Below are positions 1 to 12,261 of a stretch of DNA of 64,000 bases, piece after piece. The stretch is taken from positions 6,791,731 through 6,855,730 of the forward strand of contig OX438758.1 in assembly GCA_949316235.1 (NCBI GenBank). The letters are read 5' to 3'. Numbering within the stretch: the first letter of the stretch is position 1; every line of letters starts with the position of its first letter. The stretch is from Oegoconia quadripuncta (taxonomy: Eukaryota; Arthropoda; Insecta; Lepidoptera; Autostichidae). The notes beneath the pieces are model-generated. The model did not search any database. It was given only the letters and a program-made list of their open reading frames with translations, and was not told the origin of the DNA. The translations under genes and the position numbers were made by a program.

Positions 1-67
1 GCTTCCACCTTCGGCCTCATCAGGTGTGATTGAGGTCAAGTGTCAACCGGTTGTGGATAAAAAAAAA
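1..67 (+). repeat. SINE family 2, 3' tail only
   Basis: The first bases match the 3' part of the SINE copies at 18.3, 20.0, 21.1 and 29.5 kb: a 'ttcggcctcat' block, the 'catcaggtgtgattgaggtc' block, then a 'gttgtg.ataaaa' A-rich end. The window cuts the element, so its tRNA-like head lies outside. Family assignment rests on comparison inside this window. Confidence 0.75.
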
Positions 68-720
68 TAGAATCATAGCTACAGAGTCATTAATTGAGCG
101 CAATTTACCAATGACAATTTTACTAATAGTTGTCGATCATAGCCATTTGTCCAGCTTTAGAAAGCGAGGCAATTATAGAATATGCAAACCATTTCTTTGA
201 TTGCACTTCTTATCGTCCAAATCACAGTAACATGAAACCCATTGTAGGTTCATATATTTCAGCAGATGTACCAATTCTAATCGTATAAGAGGTTTCTAAG
301 CCCACTTAAAGACGCAAGGGTCACAATCTTCATTGTCTGAAACTGACCAACCGTACAGACCAAGTAGGGGGCCTAAGAAACAACCGGGTCACCCAATTTC
401 TAACTACCCTCCGAATTTCACGTAATTACACGTTTACTAGTGTCGTTGAACTTTCTAATGTTTTCGGTATGGGAATGTAAGTGGACGGAGCCGCGGGGAT
501 TCTGAAATTGTATGCGTGATTTTGATATTAGAAATTGTTGCCATTTCAATGGGGTATTTGGAAGTTGTGTGCGGTCAAGGTATGTGTTTTTGAGTGTTTC
601 TGTTACAAACGGGTTGAAGAAGAATTAAAATAATACTGCAGACTAGAAACTTGATTTTTATTGGTCCAAAAGTAAGAAAAAAGTAATTTGGCTCTATATT
701 AAGAATATAAATTTAATATA

Positions 721-993
721 GACGACCTGTTTGGTGTAGTGGTTAGCAACTCTGGCCACTATACCAAAAGGTTGCGGGTTCGAATCCCGCTAGGGGCATA
801 TGTTTGTGTGATGAATACGGACATTGTGTACCCGAGTTATGGATGTTTTCATTTATAATAAGTATTTATTTACAAAAAAAAAATGTATTTATGTAAGATT
901 CAACCATCTGGTATCCACAACACAAGCCTATAGTTGCTTAGTGTGGAACTAGATGGCGCTGTGTGTATGTCTAAGGATATTTTATTTTATTAT
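721..993 (+). repeat. SINE family 1 (tRNA-derived), copy A
   Basis: It starts with 'gacgacctgtttggtgtagt', which resembles a pol III A box, followed by a perfect B box 'ggttcgaatcc'. The body is unrelated to tRNA ('tgtttgtgtgatgaatacgg') and the tail is T/A-rich. A close copy lies at 36024-36297 with the same start and end, which fixes the element limits. It is not a tRNA gene: it cannot form a full cloverleaf and it continues about 200 bp past the B box. Confidence 0.85.
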
Positions 994-2508
994 TATTAAC
1001 AAAGTAGTGAAATAATTTTCACTGTCATTCTAAAGATCCAACTTGTTATTTGTAAATAGTTTTTTTTTTAGTTGTTTGACTAATTGACTACCTATATGGA
1101 AAGGACTGGATGATTTTTTTTTAAGAGAAATGTGAAAACAATTGAAGTTACCAACTATTGAAGTTCTGACCAGTTGAGGTGTCAGTATACTCCATCTGAC
1201 AGTACTCAATGAGTAAAGCGAAAGTATACATAAATAAATTCAATTTCTAACTTCTGATATTTTGAATTTCCACAAATTAGATTGCAAAAACAGCTGACGC
1301 ATATTATTTTTATTAAATTAAATTTATTAGATTGGAACCACACCCCTCGCAATCCGCATTGTTTCCCGATCTACGGTCGGCGCGTGCGCAGCGCCCTATA
1401 CGAGCACCCTCGCGGGCACTGACTCCAACGGCTATATTGATTTTGTAACTGTCATTTTTGTCCCTTACTGTTATGATTTCCTGTCACTAAGTACACGTAG
1501 TTGTTAACCTAATTAGGTAACGTTCGAGTGTATAATAAGTACCTGTAATATTCAAAAATGTGTAGACCAATATGGTATACATTACTTGTAATTGTAACCA
1601 CATTTCAGACCAAACCTTGAGGTTGAAATAACGATCAACAGCATACACCAAACTCATGACCAACCACCAGGGCCTTTATTCACAATGATTCAATATCGTA
1701 TTTCGATTCGATATCGAAAAAGTTTTGAGTTTTGAATGCTAATCAGCGTCGATAGATTCGAGTCGATTGTATGATAGACAGTGGAAATATTCCGAATATA
1801 ATTTTTTGACAATCGATGTTGAATTAGAATGAGTTCCCTCGGAAACATTCCGTTGTCGTATCAAATTCTAGATTAAATAAAAACAAAGCTAGATTGTATA
1901 GCAGGCGACTAAATTTCCTTTCCTCTAATCCTATTTTTGGGGTCACACAACGAGATTTACCAACGATAACCACAAATCTTCAAAACCGTTGTTGACACCA
2001 CAGACCGTTTGAGAGCCCGAAACTTTATCGAAAAATCTAACATGCGCGCGAGTCGCAAAACTATGCGGGTGATTACAAAAAAGTTGTCAACACACGTGTT
2101 CGAAATTGGAAAATTCGAACAGATAGGGGAACTGTAACGGTCGCGAACGCATCTGCTTGCGCGGGCGCAACGCAACCCCCGCTTGGCATAGCGCACCCCT
2201 GCGACACTACGGCTCGAATGACCGCGGGGGATAAAATATACCGACAGACAGATCGATTTGAAGAGACTCTTGTTTTAATGCTAAAGGGGTGTTTTATTTA
2301 AATGAAACTTTAGACGAATTCTGACACGTTGACACGTACATACGAAGTATGGATTCCTATCTGAAATAAATAATAATAAAAACAAACACCTCAACATACT
2401 CTCGCTTGGTTGGAATAATAAAATCATGATTAAAATCAAGTTTTTTTTTTTTTAGAAAAAATCACTTGATAAATAAGTAAAATAATTTTATTTATTTTCC
2501 TTCTACAG
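994..2508. other. Non-coding stretch, possible old MITE edge
   Basis: No gene is visible. Near 1671 the motif 'gggcctttattcacaatga' resembles the end of lepidopteran inverted-repeat elements, but I find no matching opposite end. A G+C-rich patch at 1365-1430 and another at 2140-2230 carry no convincing exon. The rest is A+T-rich unique sequence. Confidence 0.4.
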
Positions 2509-2549
2509 TAGCTATAAGTAAAGTAACATTAATAATTTTAAGTAATTAG
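2509..2549 (+). other. Possible 41-bp non-coding exon between splice-like signals
   Basis: The pyrimidine-rich run 'tttattttccttctacag' ends at 2508 and looks like a 3' splice site. 'ttag|gtaaga' at 2549/2550 looks like a donor. All three frames of the 41 bp contain a stop, so if used it would be untranslated or a poison exon. In such A+T-rich DNA this pairing may be chance. Confidence 0.12.
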
Positions 2550-2677
2550 GTAAGATGGATCAATCGAATAACACAAATTGTTATTAACGTAAATATTATC
2601 AAAATTACTGCTCATTCACAAGGCTGACTCCTCAGAGAAGAATGAGCAATAAACTCAGTGGTTGAAACATATTAAGA

Positions 2678-2897
2678 ACTAGCTTTCCGCCCGCGGGTTC
2701 GCCTGCGTAGACTTTATCACGGCAATTCGTTTATCCCGCGGGAACTACTCACTTTATCGGGATAAAAAATATCCTATGTCTCAATCCAGGGTATATAGGT
2801 ATACCAAATTTCATCCAAAACTGTCCATCCGTTTCGCCGTGATTGAACAACAAACAAACAAACATCCAAACTTTCGCATTTATAATATTAGTTAGAT
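2678..2897. repeat. Non-LTR retroposon fragment, family R (reverse relative to 36.9 kb copy)
   Basis: The segment starts 'actagctttccgcccgcggg', contains 'cccgcgggaactactc', 'ccaaatttcatccaaaactg' and 'ccgtttcgccgtgattg', and ends 'ttataatattagttagatt'. This is a very common lepidopteran retroposon tail. Copies lie at 17125-17265 (same orientation, deleted), 28606-28766 and 36957-37182 (opposite orientation). None has coding capacity. Confidence 0.75.
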
Positions 2898-3671
2898 TAT
2901 ACAGTCGCTGTCGCACTATGAATTCTAGTCGCTCATTACGACATACGGAAGGAGATGAATAAGTAGATCTTTTTGCCGCAAACGTCGCGAGTTTCAATAA
3001 TACTTAATCTTGTTAAAATTCCTAGTTACGTTGCATAATACATTGTCGCCATAGTGAATTCTTATCCACAATCCACATGCACTTGTTAACGCATAAGTGT
3101 AATTGGCAGCCACCGACACGAGACTAATGGGCGAACGTTAGTTCTCACGGCAGCGCCTGCGCACCTCACGTGTGCTCCCTAAGGAAGCGCACTATACTAT
3201 GGTTCAATGCGTCTAACGAACACCGACAGGATAAAAACTAACACCTCAGCGGTTTGCCATCCTTTATCATAAAACTTTATTACTGGCAAATATGTCTGGC
3301 TAGTAAAGCATACGGACGTGGATGAAATTTTTTAAACTTTAAAAACGTACAACACATAAGATGCAGAAACTCAATGACGACAAAATGACGAACGAAGGTC
3401 GCGGGTATGTTGGCATTGGCCAAACCTTGGTGTCAATCATAGTGACGGCAAAAACCTAGTCTTCAAAATAAGCAGGTATTCAATAGTAAATGCAGCAAAA
3501 TTACGCTCATGGAGCTATATTAATTATAGTTTCAAGCATACAAATACTCCCACTAAAATAAACATTAACACATAACACACTACTAATTTGCACTATTTAT
3601 TATAATTATTGCTTTCATGAATACAATACTGCATAGTTGGCAGCCTGGTGACTTGCAGCCTACTCAAGAGT

Positions 3672-3816
3672 CAAAAACTTTTTATTCAATGTAGGATACA
3701 AAAATGTCACTTATTTAAAGAACATTTTTTTTTAAACTACAATGTTTCACTTTGCTTATGGTTAAGGAGAAGAAGCGACAAGAAACTTCGTAAGAACACA
3801 TCTTTTAAATAGGTTA
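3672..3816 (-). repeat. Retroposon 3'-end fragment, family S
   Basis: The shared blocks are 'ttattcaatgtagg', 'aaaaatgtcacttatt', 'tttcactttgc' and 'gagaagaagcgacaagaaac'. A second copy lies at 22014-22168 and a more divergent one at 7125-7262, which begins 'aaatgaaaatcatttattca'. The A/T-rich start in this orientation suggests the element's 3' end, so it is drawn on the minus strand. Confidence 0.6.
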
Positions 3817-4005
3817 CAGAACAAGAAACATAGCTTAGAGCAAGCACCAGTCCGCCACAAATAAAGTGTTATATTAATTTGCTTTTTTCTTGTAATAAAG
3901 ATAAAAAGATTTATTAGTTTATTTTGTGATAATTTACTAGATCGGAGCTCCTAACAATCTACAATCATTAGTTATACCTACGCTATAGTATAGAATTAGA
4001 ACATT

Positions 4006-4131
4006 GGTGTCGATTCGGTTGTACGCAAACTAAACTAAAACCAATTTTAAAGTGAGCCTGTCTTTTTCTCTCTGGAACACACTAGTCTCAATCTCGTTTT
4101 AGTTTAGTTCGTGTACAACCGAATCGACACC
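4006..4131. mobile_element. 126-bp MITE with ~36-bp terminal inverted repeats
   Basis: The left end 'ggtgtcgattcggttgtac' is matched as reverse complement by 'gtacaaccgaatcgacacc' at the right. The match extends through 'aaactaaactaaaac' / 'gttttagtttagtt' with one or two mismatches, so the arms cover about 36 bp each. A direct repeat 'att' flanks both sides (4003-4005 and 4132-4134), fitting a 3-bp target-site duplication. The 50-bp centre has no coding capacity. It is a non-autonomous DNA transposon; the superfamily is uncertain. Confidence 0.8.
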
Positions 4132-4134
4132 ATT

Positions 4135-5220
4135 ATCCTTTAGAAAGGCAATATAACAGTTTCTGTAACATGTGCAGCGCAGAGGACCTCTTCGAGACGA
4201 TCTCTCTAGAAGGGAGAGGAAGGCAACAGACGAAATTCTCTATTAGTTCAAAAGACATTAACAAGTCAATTGCTAACATTATTCACCAAGCAGACATGAC
4301 ACACACCTGTGCCCTACATGACCTTTACAACTGACTAACACACTCCATGGAACATAAAAACATCTGATAGCACATAAAAACATCTGACAAGTTCCGGCGG
4401 ACGAATCCCGCAGGTTTTTCCATGGGAGCGGGCTGCAGACCGTAAAATCCAAGCTTCATTCCCAAGTGAAAGTGATCGTACTTTTGCTTTCGACTGTCTT
4501 AACGCGGTCCTAACATAACTTTCGTTATTATGCAGACAAATGCATCGTTACAGCGTAGAACATTCCAGCGAAAATCTTTGTTAGTTTGAATTAGTGACTA
4601 GACTTTCTATTCTTATTATCCGTTACATTCGATATCCTTTACACTCAGTAGGAATCCTTTTGTGAACTAGCATTACCTTCTACATCAACTTAGAAATAAT
4701 TATAATAGGATAGAAATTATGTCTTGAGAGAGGCGTAGGAGTCCCTGACCACATGCATTCTAACTGACGCTACTCATCTACTTCCAATTTCATCCAGTTT
4801 GGTTCCCATGCCTGCTATCCAACGGTTTTGTATCACTATCTGTAATTTTCCAATAACGTCCGTCTGTTCATCAAGTTTGGGGTGCAAAGAGATAATTGAT
4901 ACTATCAGCAGTATATCACCCTTGTTAAACGTTTTCCCATGAACGACCGCTGAACCGATGCGCGTGCGACGGGATCGATCGATTTTGTTACACTCGATTA
5001 TAAATGTGATATTATACACCTATCACTATAACAGAAGTCTAAAGTGTGTTGGACACTGTAGAAATAAATTTCCTTTGGTATTATTGTATTTTAGTTGCAA
5101 TATATCACTATATTAGTCCATTTTAGTATTATAAGGATGGAAGTAAGGAGGAATTGTTATATAATAGGTACATAATCAAATCACGACAAACAGCATCAAA
5201 TTTGAAAATTATCTAGCTAT
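4135..5220. other. Non-coding stretch, nothing recognised
   Basis: A 19-bp direct repeat around 'cacataaaaacatctga' occurs twice in a row near 4353-4389. No exon, repeat family or regulatory cluster is otherwise evident. Confidence 0.5.
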
Positions 5221-5690
5221 AGGCCCAATCTCAAAACTGCGTAAAGCAAATTGTAGAGTTTAACGAATTCCGTGTTTAAAATGCGAACTATTCGCACCAA
5301 TATTCGCGGAAATATCCTCTCTTCTCCTTTAATAATGTGACAAATTATTATTTATTATAATTAATAATACGCTCAATAGGCCTTTAACGTAAATTGTAGA
5401 GTTTGAGAAATGTCTTGTTCGAATGCGAATTATACGCATAAACGAAAGGAATATTCGCTATTAATTGACAAAATAAGTAGCCTATCCTTTAACAATGTGT
5501 TACATAATTTTTATTAAAATAAATCCGAGAGGCCTGGGCTTCCAATCTTCGTAATGCAAAATTTTGAGGAATTTCTTGTTTCAATGCGAATTATTTGCAT
5601 AAACGAAACTAATATCCGCAACATTAGACTATCGAAATAAGTAGCCCATCCTTTAACAATGTGATAAATAATAGATAATATAATTATGAC
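5221..5690. repeat. Three degenerate tandem units of about 155 bp
   Basis: Units begin at 5221 ('aggccc'), 5378 ('aggcct') and 5530 ('aggcct'). Each carries, in the same order, 'gtaaa.tgtagagtt' or a variant, 'aatgcgaa.tat..gcat', 'aatattcgc' or 'aatatccgc', and 'cctttaa.aatgtg' followed by an A/T run. Units 2 and 3 resemble each other more than unit 1. It looks like an old minisatellite or small satellite block that has diverged in place. Confidence 0.65.
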
Positions 5691-7124
5691 ATGTGATCAG
5701 ATCGCAGTTATCGACATTTAGCGAGTCCGTGTGAAAGCAACGGACTATTGGCACCAGCTCTAGCGATTCCGTTGAAACAAATCGAGGGGGTTTTTTTTAC
5801 CACCCACTCAGTCCCATTGCACCGGATCAATAAATAATTACCACTTTTAACATCGTGTGAACATGACCTTATGCTTTCCAGTTTATGGTATTGCGTTCAT
5901 TTGTTTTGACATGAAACCCGAATAATTTAATACAATTTTACGCTACCAATAACGTTGCACTATTTAAATAACCTCCACTCAATCAGATTTCATTATTTTC
6001 AATTTGGGCGCGCGTTCCTTTATTGTTTTAAATGGAACGCGTCAATATCAATTTGTAATGCGACGGATTTATTTGTTCGCGCCTGACAGCTGGTAGACAA
6101 GAATAACAGCGCACTGAAAATGTTTGTAGAAGTAAGAACGGAACGGTATTGTTTCAAAAACATTCGAAATTTAAATAAAAACGGTAATGTTCCGCACTGT
6201 GCGCCGCGCTGATAAGCAGCTGTGAAGGAGCGGCTTCGACGCAAAGTTTGAAATATTGCTGTAACGGTCAAAATTTAGATGTTTTTGTTACTGTTACACA
6301 AAAAGGAGCAAAAATGTTAGTGACTGTGGGAAATGAAAGAAGTAATTAACAAAATGTGTGGTATTAATTAAGGCCATACCATACGCATGTGTACCCAGCG
6401 AACAATCTACATTAAGTACGCATGTTTTTTTTTGTTGTAAACTGTAGACATGAGTGACTTTCTACCTCTTACGGAAGTCACACCGACTCGTGGGAACATC
6501 GATTACTCAAGTACATGTCGCAAGGGTTCCACCGAGTTACTTCAAGTGTATCTATCACACTTAATCGGATAATGAGACAAATTCTCCCCCAAATACCAAT
6601 CACTGCTTTCCCATGAACTGCTCAACAATTTAACACAAACTCTGAGGCTACTTTTATTAAATAAAAATTATTCGTGATAATGGTAGATACAACTTCGACA
6701 CTTCTCGCGTTGCACTTTGACAAAATGAAGAACGACAACACGATGACTTATGTTATGTTCAAGCCTTAAAGTACATACGTAACGTCGCGACTTTTGTCCC
6801 AAATGGGGTGGTCAGAGATATCCCAAACGTTAGTTGTAACATTTCATTCCAAAACAATTAAAAGTTTAATGTGAAAAACCTCTACACAAAAATGCACGAG
6901 TGACATGGATGAGCCCATCATCGCCATTAAAACGTGCAAGTCTATAGATGTTCTTTGGTGGGAAGTCACCAATAAAGGGCACCAGCACAACCTTAAAATG
7001 ACATCATAATTTTCAAAAAATACAAATTATAGATGAATATGAATGACATTTATTTAAATCTGGATTGTCTTAATTTGTTTAGAGAGGATTTGTTTCAATT
7101 TAAGTACTTTGTATTGTACGCCTA
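5691..7124. other. Non-coding stretch
   Basis: Open frames here (up to 83 codons on the minus strand at 6020-6271) lack splice context and codon bias. No repeat family of the window was recognised. Confidence 0.45.
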
Positions 7125-7262
7125 ATGAAATGAAATGAAAATCATTTATTCATGTAGGCAATACAATATGCAATTATGAACGTCATTTGTTTTTTAAACT
7201 ACCACTAGCTCGGAACGCGACCACTACTGAGACGAGCTAGCGAGAAACTCAGAGGGTTTGTC
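7125..7262 (-). repeat. Retroposon 3'-end fragment, family S (divergent copy)
   Basis: It starts 'aaatgaaatgaaaatcattt', the reverse complement of a non-LTR retrotransposon tail, continues 'attcatgtaggca', 'gaacgtcattt' and 'ttaaactaccactagctcgg', and ends near 'gagaaactcag'. It shares order and several blocks with 3672-3816 and 22014-22168. Confidence 0.6.
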
Positions 7263-7804
7263 TCTTTTCAATCAATCATTTACAATCAAGAAAGGTTACA
7301 ACAATTTTATATATCGTGTAGAGGAGCCGTTTAATCCCATGGATTACTTTCATTAATGTAGTCTGAAATTTTGTAATATCCCTTTTTACATAATTTTAAT
7401 GGGCAAGTTACTTTGGTCATGGATCGGACATCTGTATCTTTTTATCACATGTAACTTTACAATAAATGGTTTGAACTTTGAAAAATATTAGCTGAAATTT
7501 TAAATCTGGAAAAGTGTAATATTATGTCCATCCCCAAGAAATTAAAACAAGATTAGTACTTCAAGAGGTAATAGCATCTCTGGAGAGAGAAAGTGAGCAA
7601 CACTTTATTAATCTGCGATTTGAGCTGGACATTTTACAAATTGGACATAACAGGGACACCACACAATAAAAACAGTTTAATGATAGATAGGCTTTACACT
7701 ACACTCCGCTTTCAACCTAAAGACAGGTGGAGGTAACAATAGAGAAAGAAAAACAGTAATAGGCAATACAAATTGTACACACTTATATGTACACTTACCT
7801 ATAA

Positions 7805-8177
7805 TCAATTGCACACTACATTCGGTTTTTGTAAAGATAACACCATTGTTGGTCTTATAGCATCATTGAATGTAGACGACGTCGCCAATTGACAAGTCAT
7901 AAAATATGGCAACATACATTTTTTATAGCTATCGGTACTGTTCTTTAAAACATTATGTAACAAGTTCTTACCGTCATTATTATTTAGTTCATCATTAACA
8001 GGCTGTACTGACCTGACTCTGACTCTGACTGACCATATGCAAATCGCTCCATTTGCAAACGAGTTGGTGATCACATAATTTTGAGAGCTCCGTCCGCTGC
8101 CTCACTGGTCTACTGTTATGCTCTGGATCATTTAGTCTTCTTTGGTCCTGTTCAACTCTGCTGGGGTTACTATCCAA
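7805..8177 (-). pseudogene. Unassigned minus-strand open region, possible retroelement relic
   Basis: Two overlapping minus-strand frames (8177-7995 and 8074-7805) stay open for 60 and 89 codons. The first contains an arginine-rich piece 'RPVRQRTEL', of a kind seen near the end of LTR-retrotransposon polyproteins. The second ends 'LQKPNVVCN'. Just downstream on the minus strand 'ATTATAG|GTAAGTG' (7801/7800) is a perfect donor match. No domain is recognisable, and the frame change argues for a relic rather than a live gene. Confidence 0.2.
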
Positions 8178-8201
8178 ATAATGGTTTATTTGGATAGTAA
8201 C
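8166..8201. repeat. Perfect 16-bp hairpin with 4-nt loop
   Basis: The left arm 8166-8181 reads 'gttactatccaaataa' and the right arm 8186-8201 is its exact reverse complement; the loop is 'tggt'. It sits immediately upstream, in minus-strand sense, of the open region at 8177-7805 and could be a terminal hairpin of a lost element. Confidence 0.8.
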
Positions 8202-11200
8202 TGCAAGAATGTCAAAACAGAAAAGACGATTGTTTTAACAACAGAGTACATTGTTTTGAAATCTGATGCTTTCATTTATTATCCGCAGTTCAAATTCTAA
8301 CACGGTGCTATCCAGTCAAGATATTATTACCTACAAATGTAGGTTTCATTCCAGATAAGCAAGCTTAGCCTTGGACTCTCGATAACACCACTGGGTCAGA
8401 CGGTGTGACCTCAAAACGTAGCTGTAACAAAATTAATTAATCGTTACAACTCGCTTTACGCGACTTAAAAATTCCATAATTATGTAAATCGCAGTGTTCC
8501 ACACAATTGTTGTCGTCCAACACTGGAAGGGCGTGGATGTGTATGATGTATTACTCGATTATTCGTTCATCACACTCCAGGGTCGAGGGACATCAACACA
8601 TTAGTTATTCTGACTGATATCCAGGAATTCAATGGGAAATGGACAATCGAGCCACTCGAGACGCGGTCGGATTAGACGTCTCGATTCGTCTTACATTTTA
8701 ATGCATTTTTCAATTGTTATTTAAAAAGATATATTTAAATTTCCTATTGTGGATTGAGGCGTTAGAAAATGGAACCGAATAATATAAATTTTATAATAGA
8801 CAGGCGTTACACACTCAGCATAACATAATGTTGTCTCCCCTATCATAGGTTTTTACTGTCCTTGGGAAACGACCTTACACATATTATTTCGAAAAACGAT
8901 GTAAGCAAGGCAAACCAACGAATCTAATATTTGTATAACTGTATTTATACAACTCGACGACGACGTTTGACTAGTCGCACCTTACGGCGTAGGTAGAAGT
9001 AATACAAAAACAAAATATTAAACGATGTAAACCGAAATGATACAAAACCATGTTTTATCTTATCCAAGTAAGGTCAGACAGGTTATAGATAAGTCGTGGG
9101 GTCATATAGGTCCCCTTTTGTTGACACCAACGGCAAAGCACACGTGTGAACTTTAACTCTGCTACAATTTGATTCTCTTTTCTCAATATAACGCTCCATT
9201 CTTCGCGACAATTCATGTGTCACAAATGTCCCTAAGACTACATCCATCAAGAGGATTCCTGCCTCGAGAATGATGGATAGTGACCGATGAATGGCGATCT
9301 ATGTTAATGTTAAATTGAAATGTTAATTCGTAATAATTATTGAGTCGAGTGTGTGGAGTACAACTGAATAAATAGTAAATGCTCGTTTCCAGTTTTACAC
9401 CTTTGTTTGTTGTTCGGTTTTAGACAATTCACACACTTCGCACGTTTACAAAGGATTTACCGAAACTAGAACGCTGAGTTGCGTTCCAAATAGTTCTCTC
9501 TATGTAGTCAAAACATCATCCAATTTAAACCGCAAATTAGCATTATTTTACATGAGCGAGCAAGTCTGTGCATATCTTTCACCTAAACAAATATGTACCA
9601 ATATTTGTAAACACAAGACAATCATATTCAAGTTACCAGTTGTCTGTGGTTTCTTATACATTTTTTTAAGATTTTTTTTGGAAACAATACCTACTTTAGG
9701 AGTAGTCGTCACCGAATAATGTTAGCATACCAAAAGTAAACTGAACGGAGAAATTTGAATAACGACAACATATTCTAAAAGGCTAAGCCAACAAACCCTT
9801 TGACCTGTCCGTGAGTCCGTGACACATTTCTTAAGGCTTTTGATTGATAACGACGGTCATAAAACATGTCTGGACGTGACTATTTCAAAAAGCGAACCAC
9901 TTCTTTTCAAAACTCCCACTCAAAAAGGAATTCAAAAACTAACGCCCTTTTACAACGACCTCAGATGAAAAGAAGCCACGACAATAAAAATAGTGCATTG
10001 TTGAGTGAAAATTAATATTTCTTTCTGTAGATAAGAATTAGTCGTATAGGGTTACAATCAGAATTTTAGATATGTTTGTATTTTGATGCGTCTGGTATGT
10101 GAATGGAATTGTATAATGAAGCTAATTGTGTGTGAACGTACGATTGAATAGTTAAATATGAATATTTATGTTAATTAGATTTCATGAAATCATTTTAACA
10201 AAGGGTTGCATTGTGAATTATGATTGGCAGGTCACCCAAGTAATAGTAAACTTTTAGTGACCGTTTGATCTTACGAGATTTCGTTACTTTATTGGCTGTA
10301 CACCTACTCTCTCGTGAGAAAAATGGACCAAATGACATAAACTCATCTCAAGTTATTTAGTGCCTATATCATCTTCATTATTTACAAAGATCTGTCAGTA
10401 AACTCCACATTCCCAAAAAAATTCACGCACTCAAAGAGTCCGCCAGAGAGCCACAAAACTAGATGATAGGAATCGCGTGAAGATGCCGTTAACTCTGAGG
10501 CCCTATAGGGTTACCGGCAGCCTTGTGCCTTTATAACTGTATAATCCACCATTGACCATGTCTATGACTCCAAAGGAATGCCTCTTTGTATCACTAAGAA
10601 TTATATCATCGCAAAAATTATTTTCATTTTTTGCTTTTGTTGACTGAATTTGAAATGACATGTGCGGCGAAGCGGACGTTAAAAAACTATTGAAGTTAGA
10701 TTACTTGGAAATAATTGTGAAGACATACTTTTTAGTAATTAATTACAAATGAATCGTAATCAAGTTCATTGGAGACTGTTTACACAGACCATTATCTGTT
10801 GCGTGTTAAAGATCACCTGACTCACAACAAGACAGCGCATCGAGACAAAATAGGTGGCAGTAACAAAAATTCTAATACCTAAGCCTGATTTAGCAGATGT
10901 CGAGAACAAACACTGTCTAATAAGTGTTAGATTCGCAAACTGGCGACTTTCCGCGGTATCTGCAAGCGGCGCCGGCGCATGGAGGTCGTCGAACCGACGC
11001 CACAGTGTTATTGAACGTACCACAACAACACGCACACTCCAACATATCGACGATGCTGTGTCCAACCCACACACTCATGCCGATATTTACCAAGTTGCGA
11101 ATATAATTTGTCACTGCTGTAGCTTATTATGTGATCATTATGTGAGGATTATCAGTTGAGGTAAATCTTTCCTACATCTACCGGCTCTATCGCATCACCC

Positions 11201-11849
11201 AAGGTAGGTCTAAAATTGGCTTCTGTTCTCCATTCTCCAATATTCTCCGCATTGCCGATTCTTATATCTTTATCGCTGTGATTATACATTACTAAGGAAT
11301 AAACAGAAATTAACTATTGAAATGTCATTATGTTCTCGTTTATAAATATACTTGCATACTACACGTAATATATCTTTTCTATTATTTATTATATAACTAA
11401 ATTGATCCTTTAATAATTAATAAACCAAAGTCAAATAGGCACTTGACTTTTTTCCAGATGTAATCCAATTCTAATTCGCTTTAAATTATGTATGTAGAAC
11501 AATTATATTAAAAGTCGCTAGCTACTCGACTTGTACTTGTGTATTAAAAATTGTGTTGTCTTTTGAAGGTAGCATTACTTTCGCCTCTAGAAGTATTTGG
11601 TAATTTTCTACGTTTAGTTATTATACTTATACCTACACCAAACCTTTCATAATTCATGTTTTATTCATTATAACATGCTTAACTATAAAGTGACCGCGCT
11701 GTAAATTAAGTTCTATTTCCAATTTAATTGAAGCTGGTCTATCATTTATTACATTCTATTACACAATATCTGAATTTGGAAGTAGGTACGTGTGTCGGCA
11801 TCCTTAAATGTACGACCGCGGTAGTCAAATTAACGGTACTATGACAACA
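8202..11849. other. Long non-coding stretch without recognised repeats
   Basis: I see no convincing exon. The G+C-richer patch at 10940-11060 holds overlapping open frames on both strands (up to 102 codons) but no splice signals and no consistent codon bias. The rest is A+T-rich unique sequence. Confidence 0.45.
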
Positions 11850-12232
11850 ACGCCTTTTCGCCGGTCTGAATTTAAAACACTACGCGTACGCACATTGGCT
11901 CGTCAATAAACAAAATACTGTCAATTGACAGTTTCGACTTTGTCTGGTTGTTTTTTTTTGTGAACTCTTTAAATCTTCATTTTGTTGTTTTGTGATCGAA
12001 CCTTGTTACATACATTTTTTGTGTTTTTAACGATTTTGACATAACCAATAACACAGATTCCTTTGTCCATTTATGTCTTACTGTCAATTATGGTTTTATT
12101 CTTACCATGTTTATCAGCTTCTGCGCCTGCGCAGGCATTATTATCGTTGTGCGTGCGATCACCAACTCCATAGCGCCGGAAACTTGGTACAGCAATTTAG
12201 AACGCTAGTTATACCCTCAAAACGGCGTAGGC
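11850..12232 (+). promoter_or_regulatory. Promoter-like stretch with palindromes, possible first exon
   Basis: The block contains a reversed CCAAT box ('attgg', near 11894), a perfect 16-bp palindrome 'actgtcaattgacagt' (11917-11932) followed by an initiator-like 'cagtt', and a 12-bp palindrome 'gcctgcgcaggc' (12125-12136) that fits the NRF-1/ewg type TGCGCA site. An ATG at 12073 opens a frame that reaches a donor-like 'GGC|GTGAGG' at 12232/12233 in phase 1, the phase needed by the microexon at 18997. The 53-codon peptide has no recognised features and the donor is only moderate. Promoter and exon are both inference. Confidence 0.2.
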
Positions 12233-12261
12233 GTGAGGTTCTTGAACCCTGGGTAACTTAA

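Noticed and set aside
721..800. tRNA gene (perfect B box and A-box-like start)
   Set aside because: It repeats at 36024 with a shared 200-bp non-tRNA body and tail, and no full cloverleaf can be drawn, so it is the head of a SINE.
10766..11159. Overlapping ~100-codon frames on both strands
   Set aside because: Simultaneous openness in four frames reflects local composition; no splice sites or codon bias single one out.
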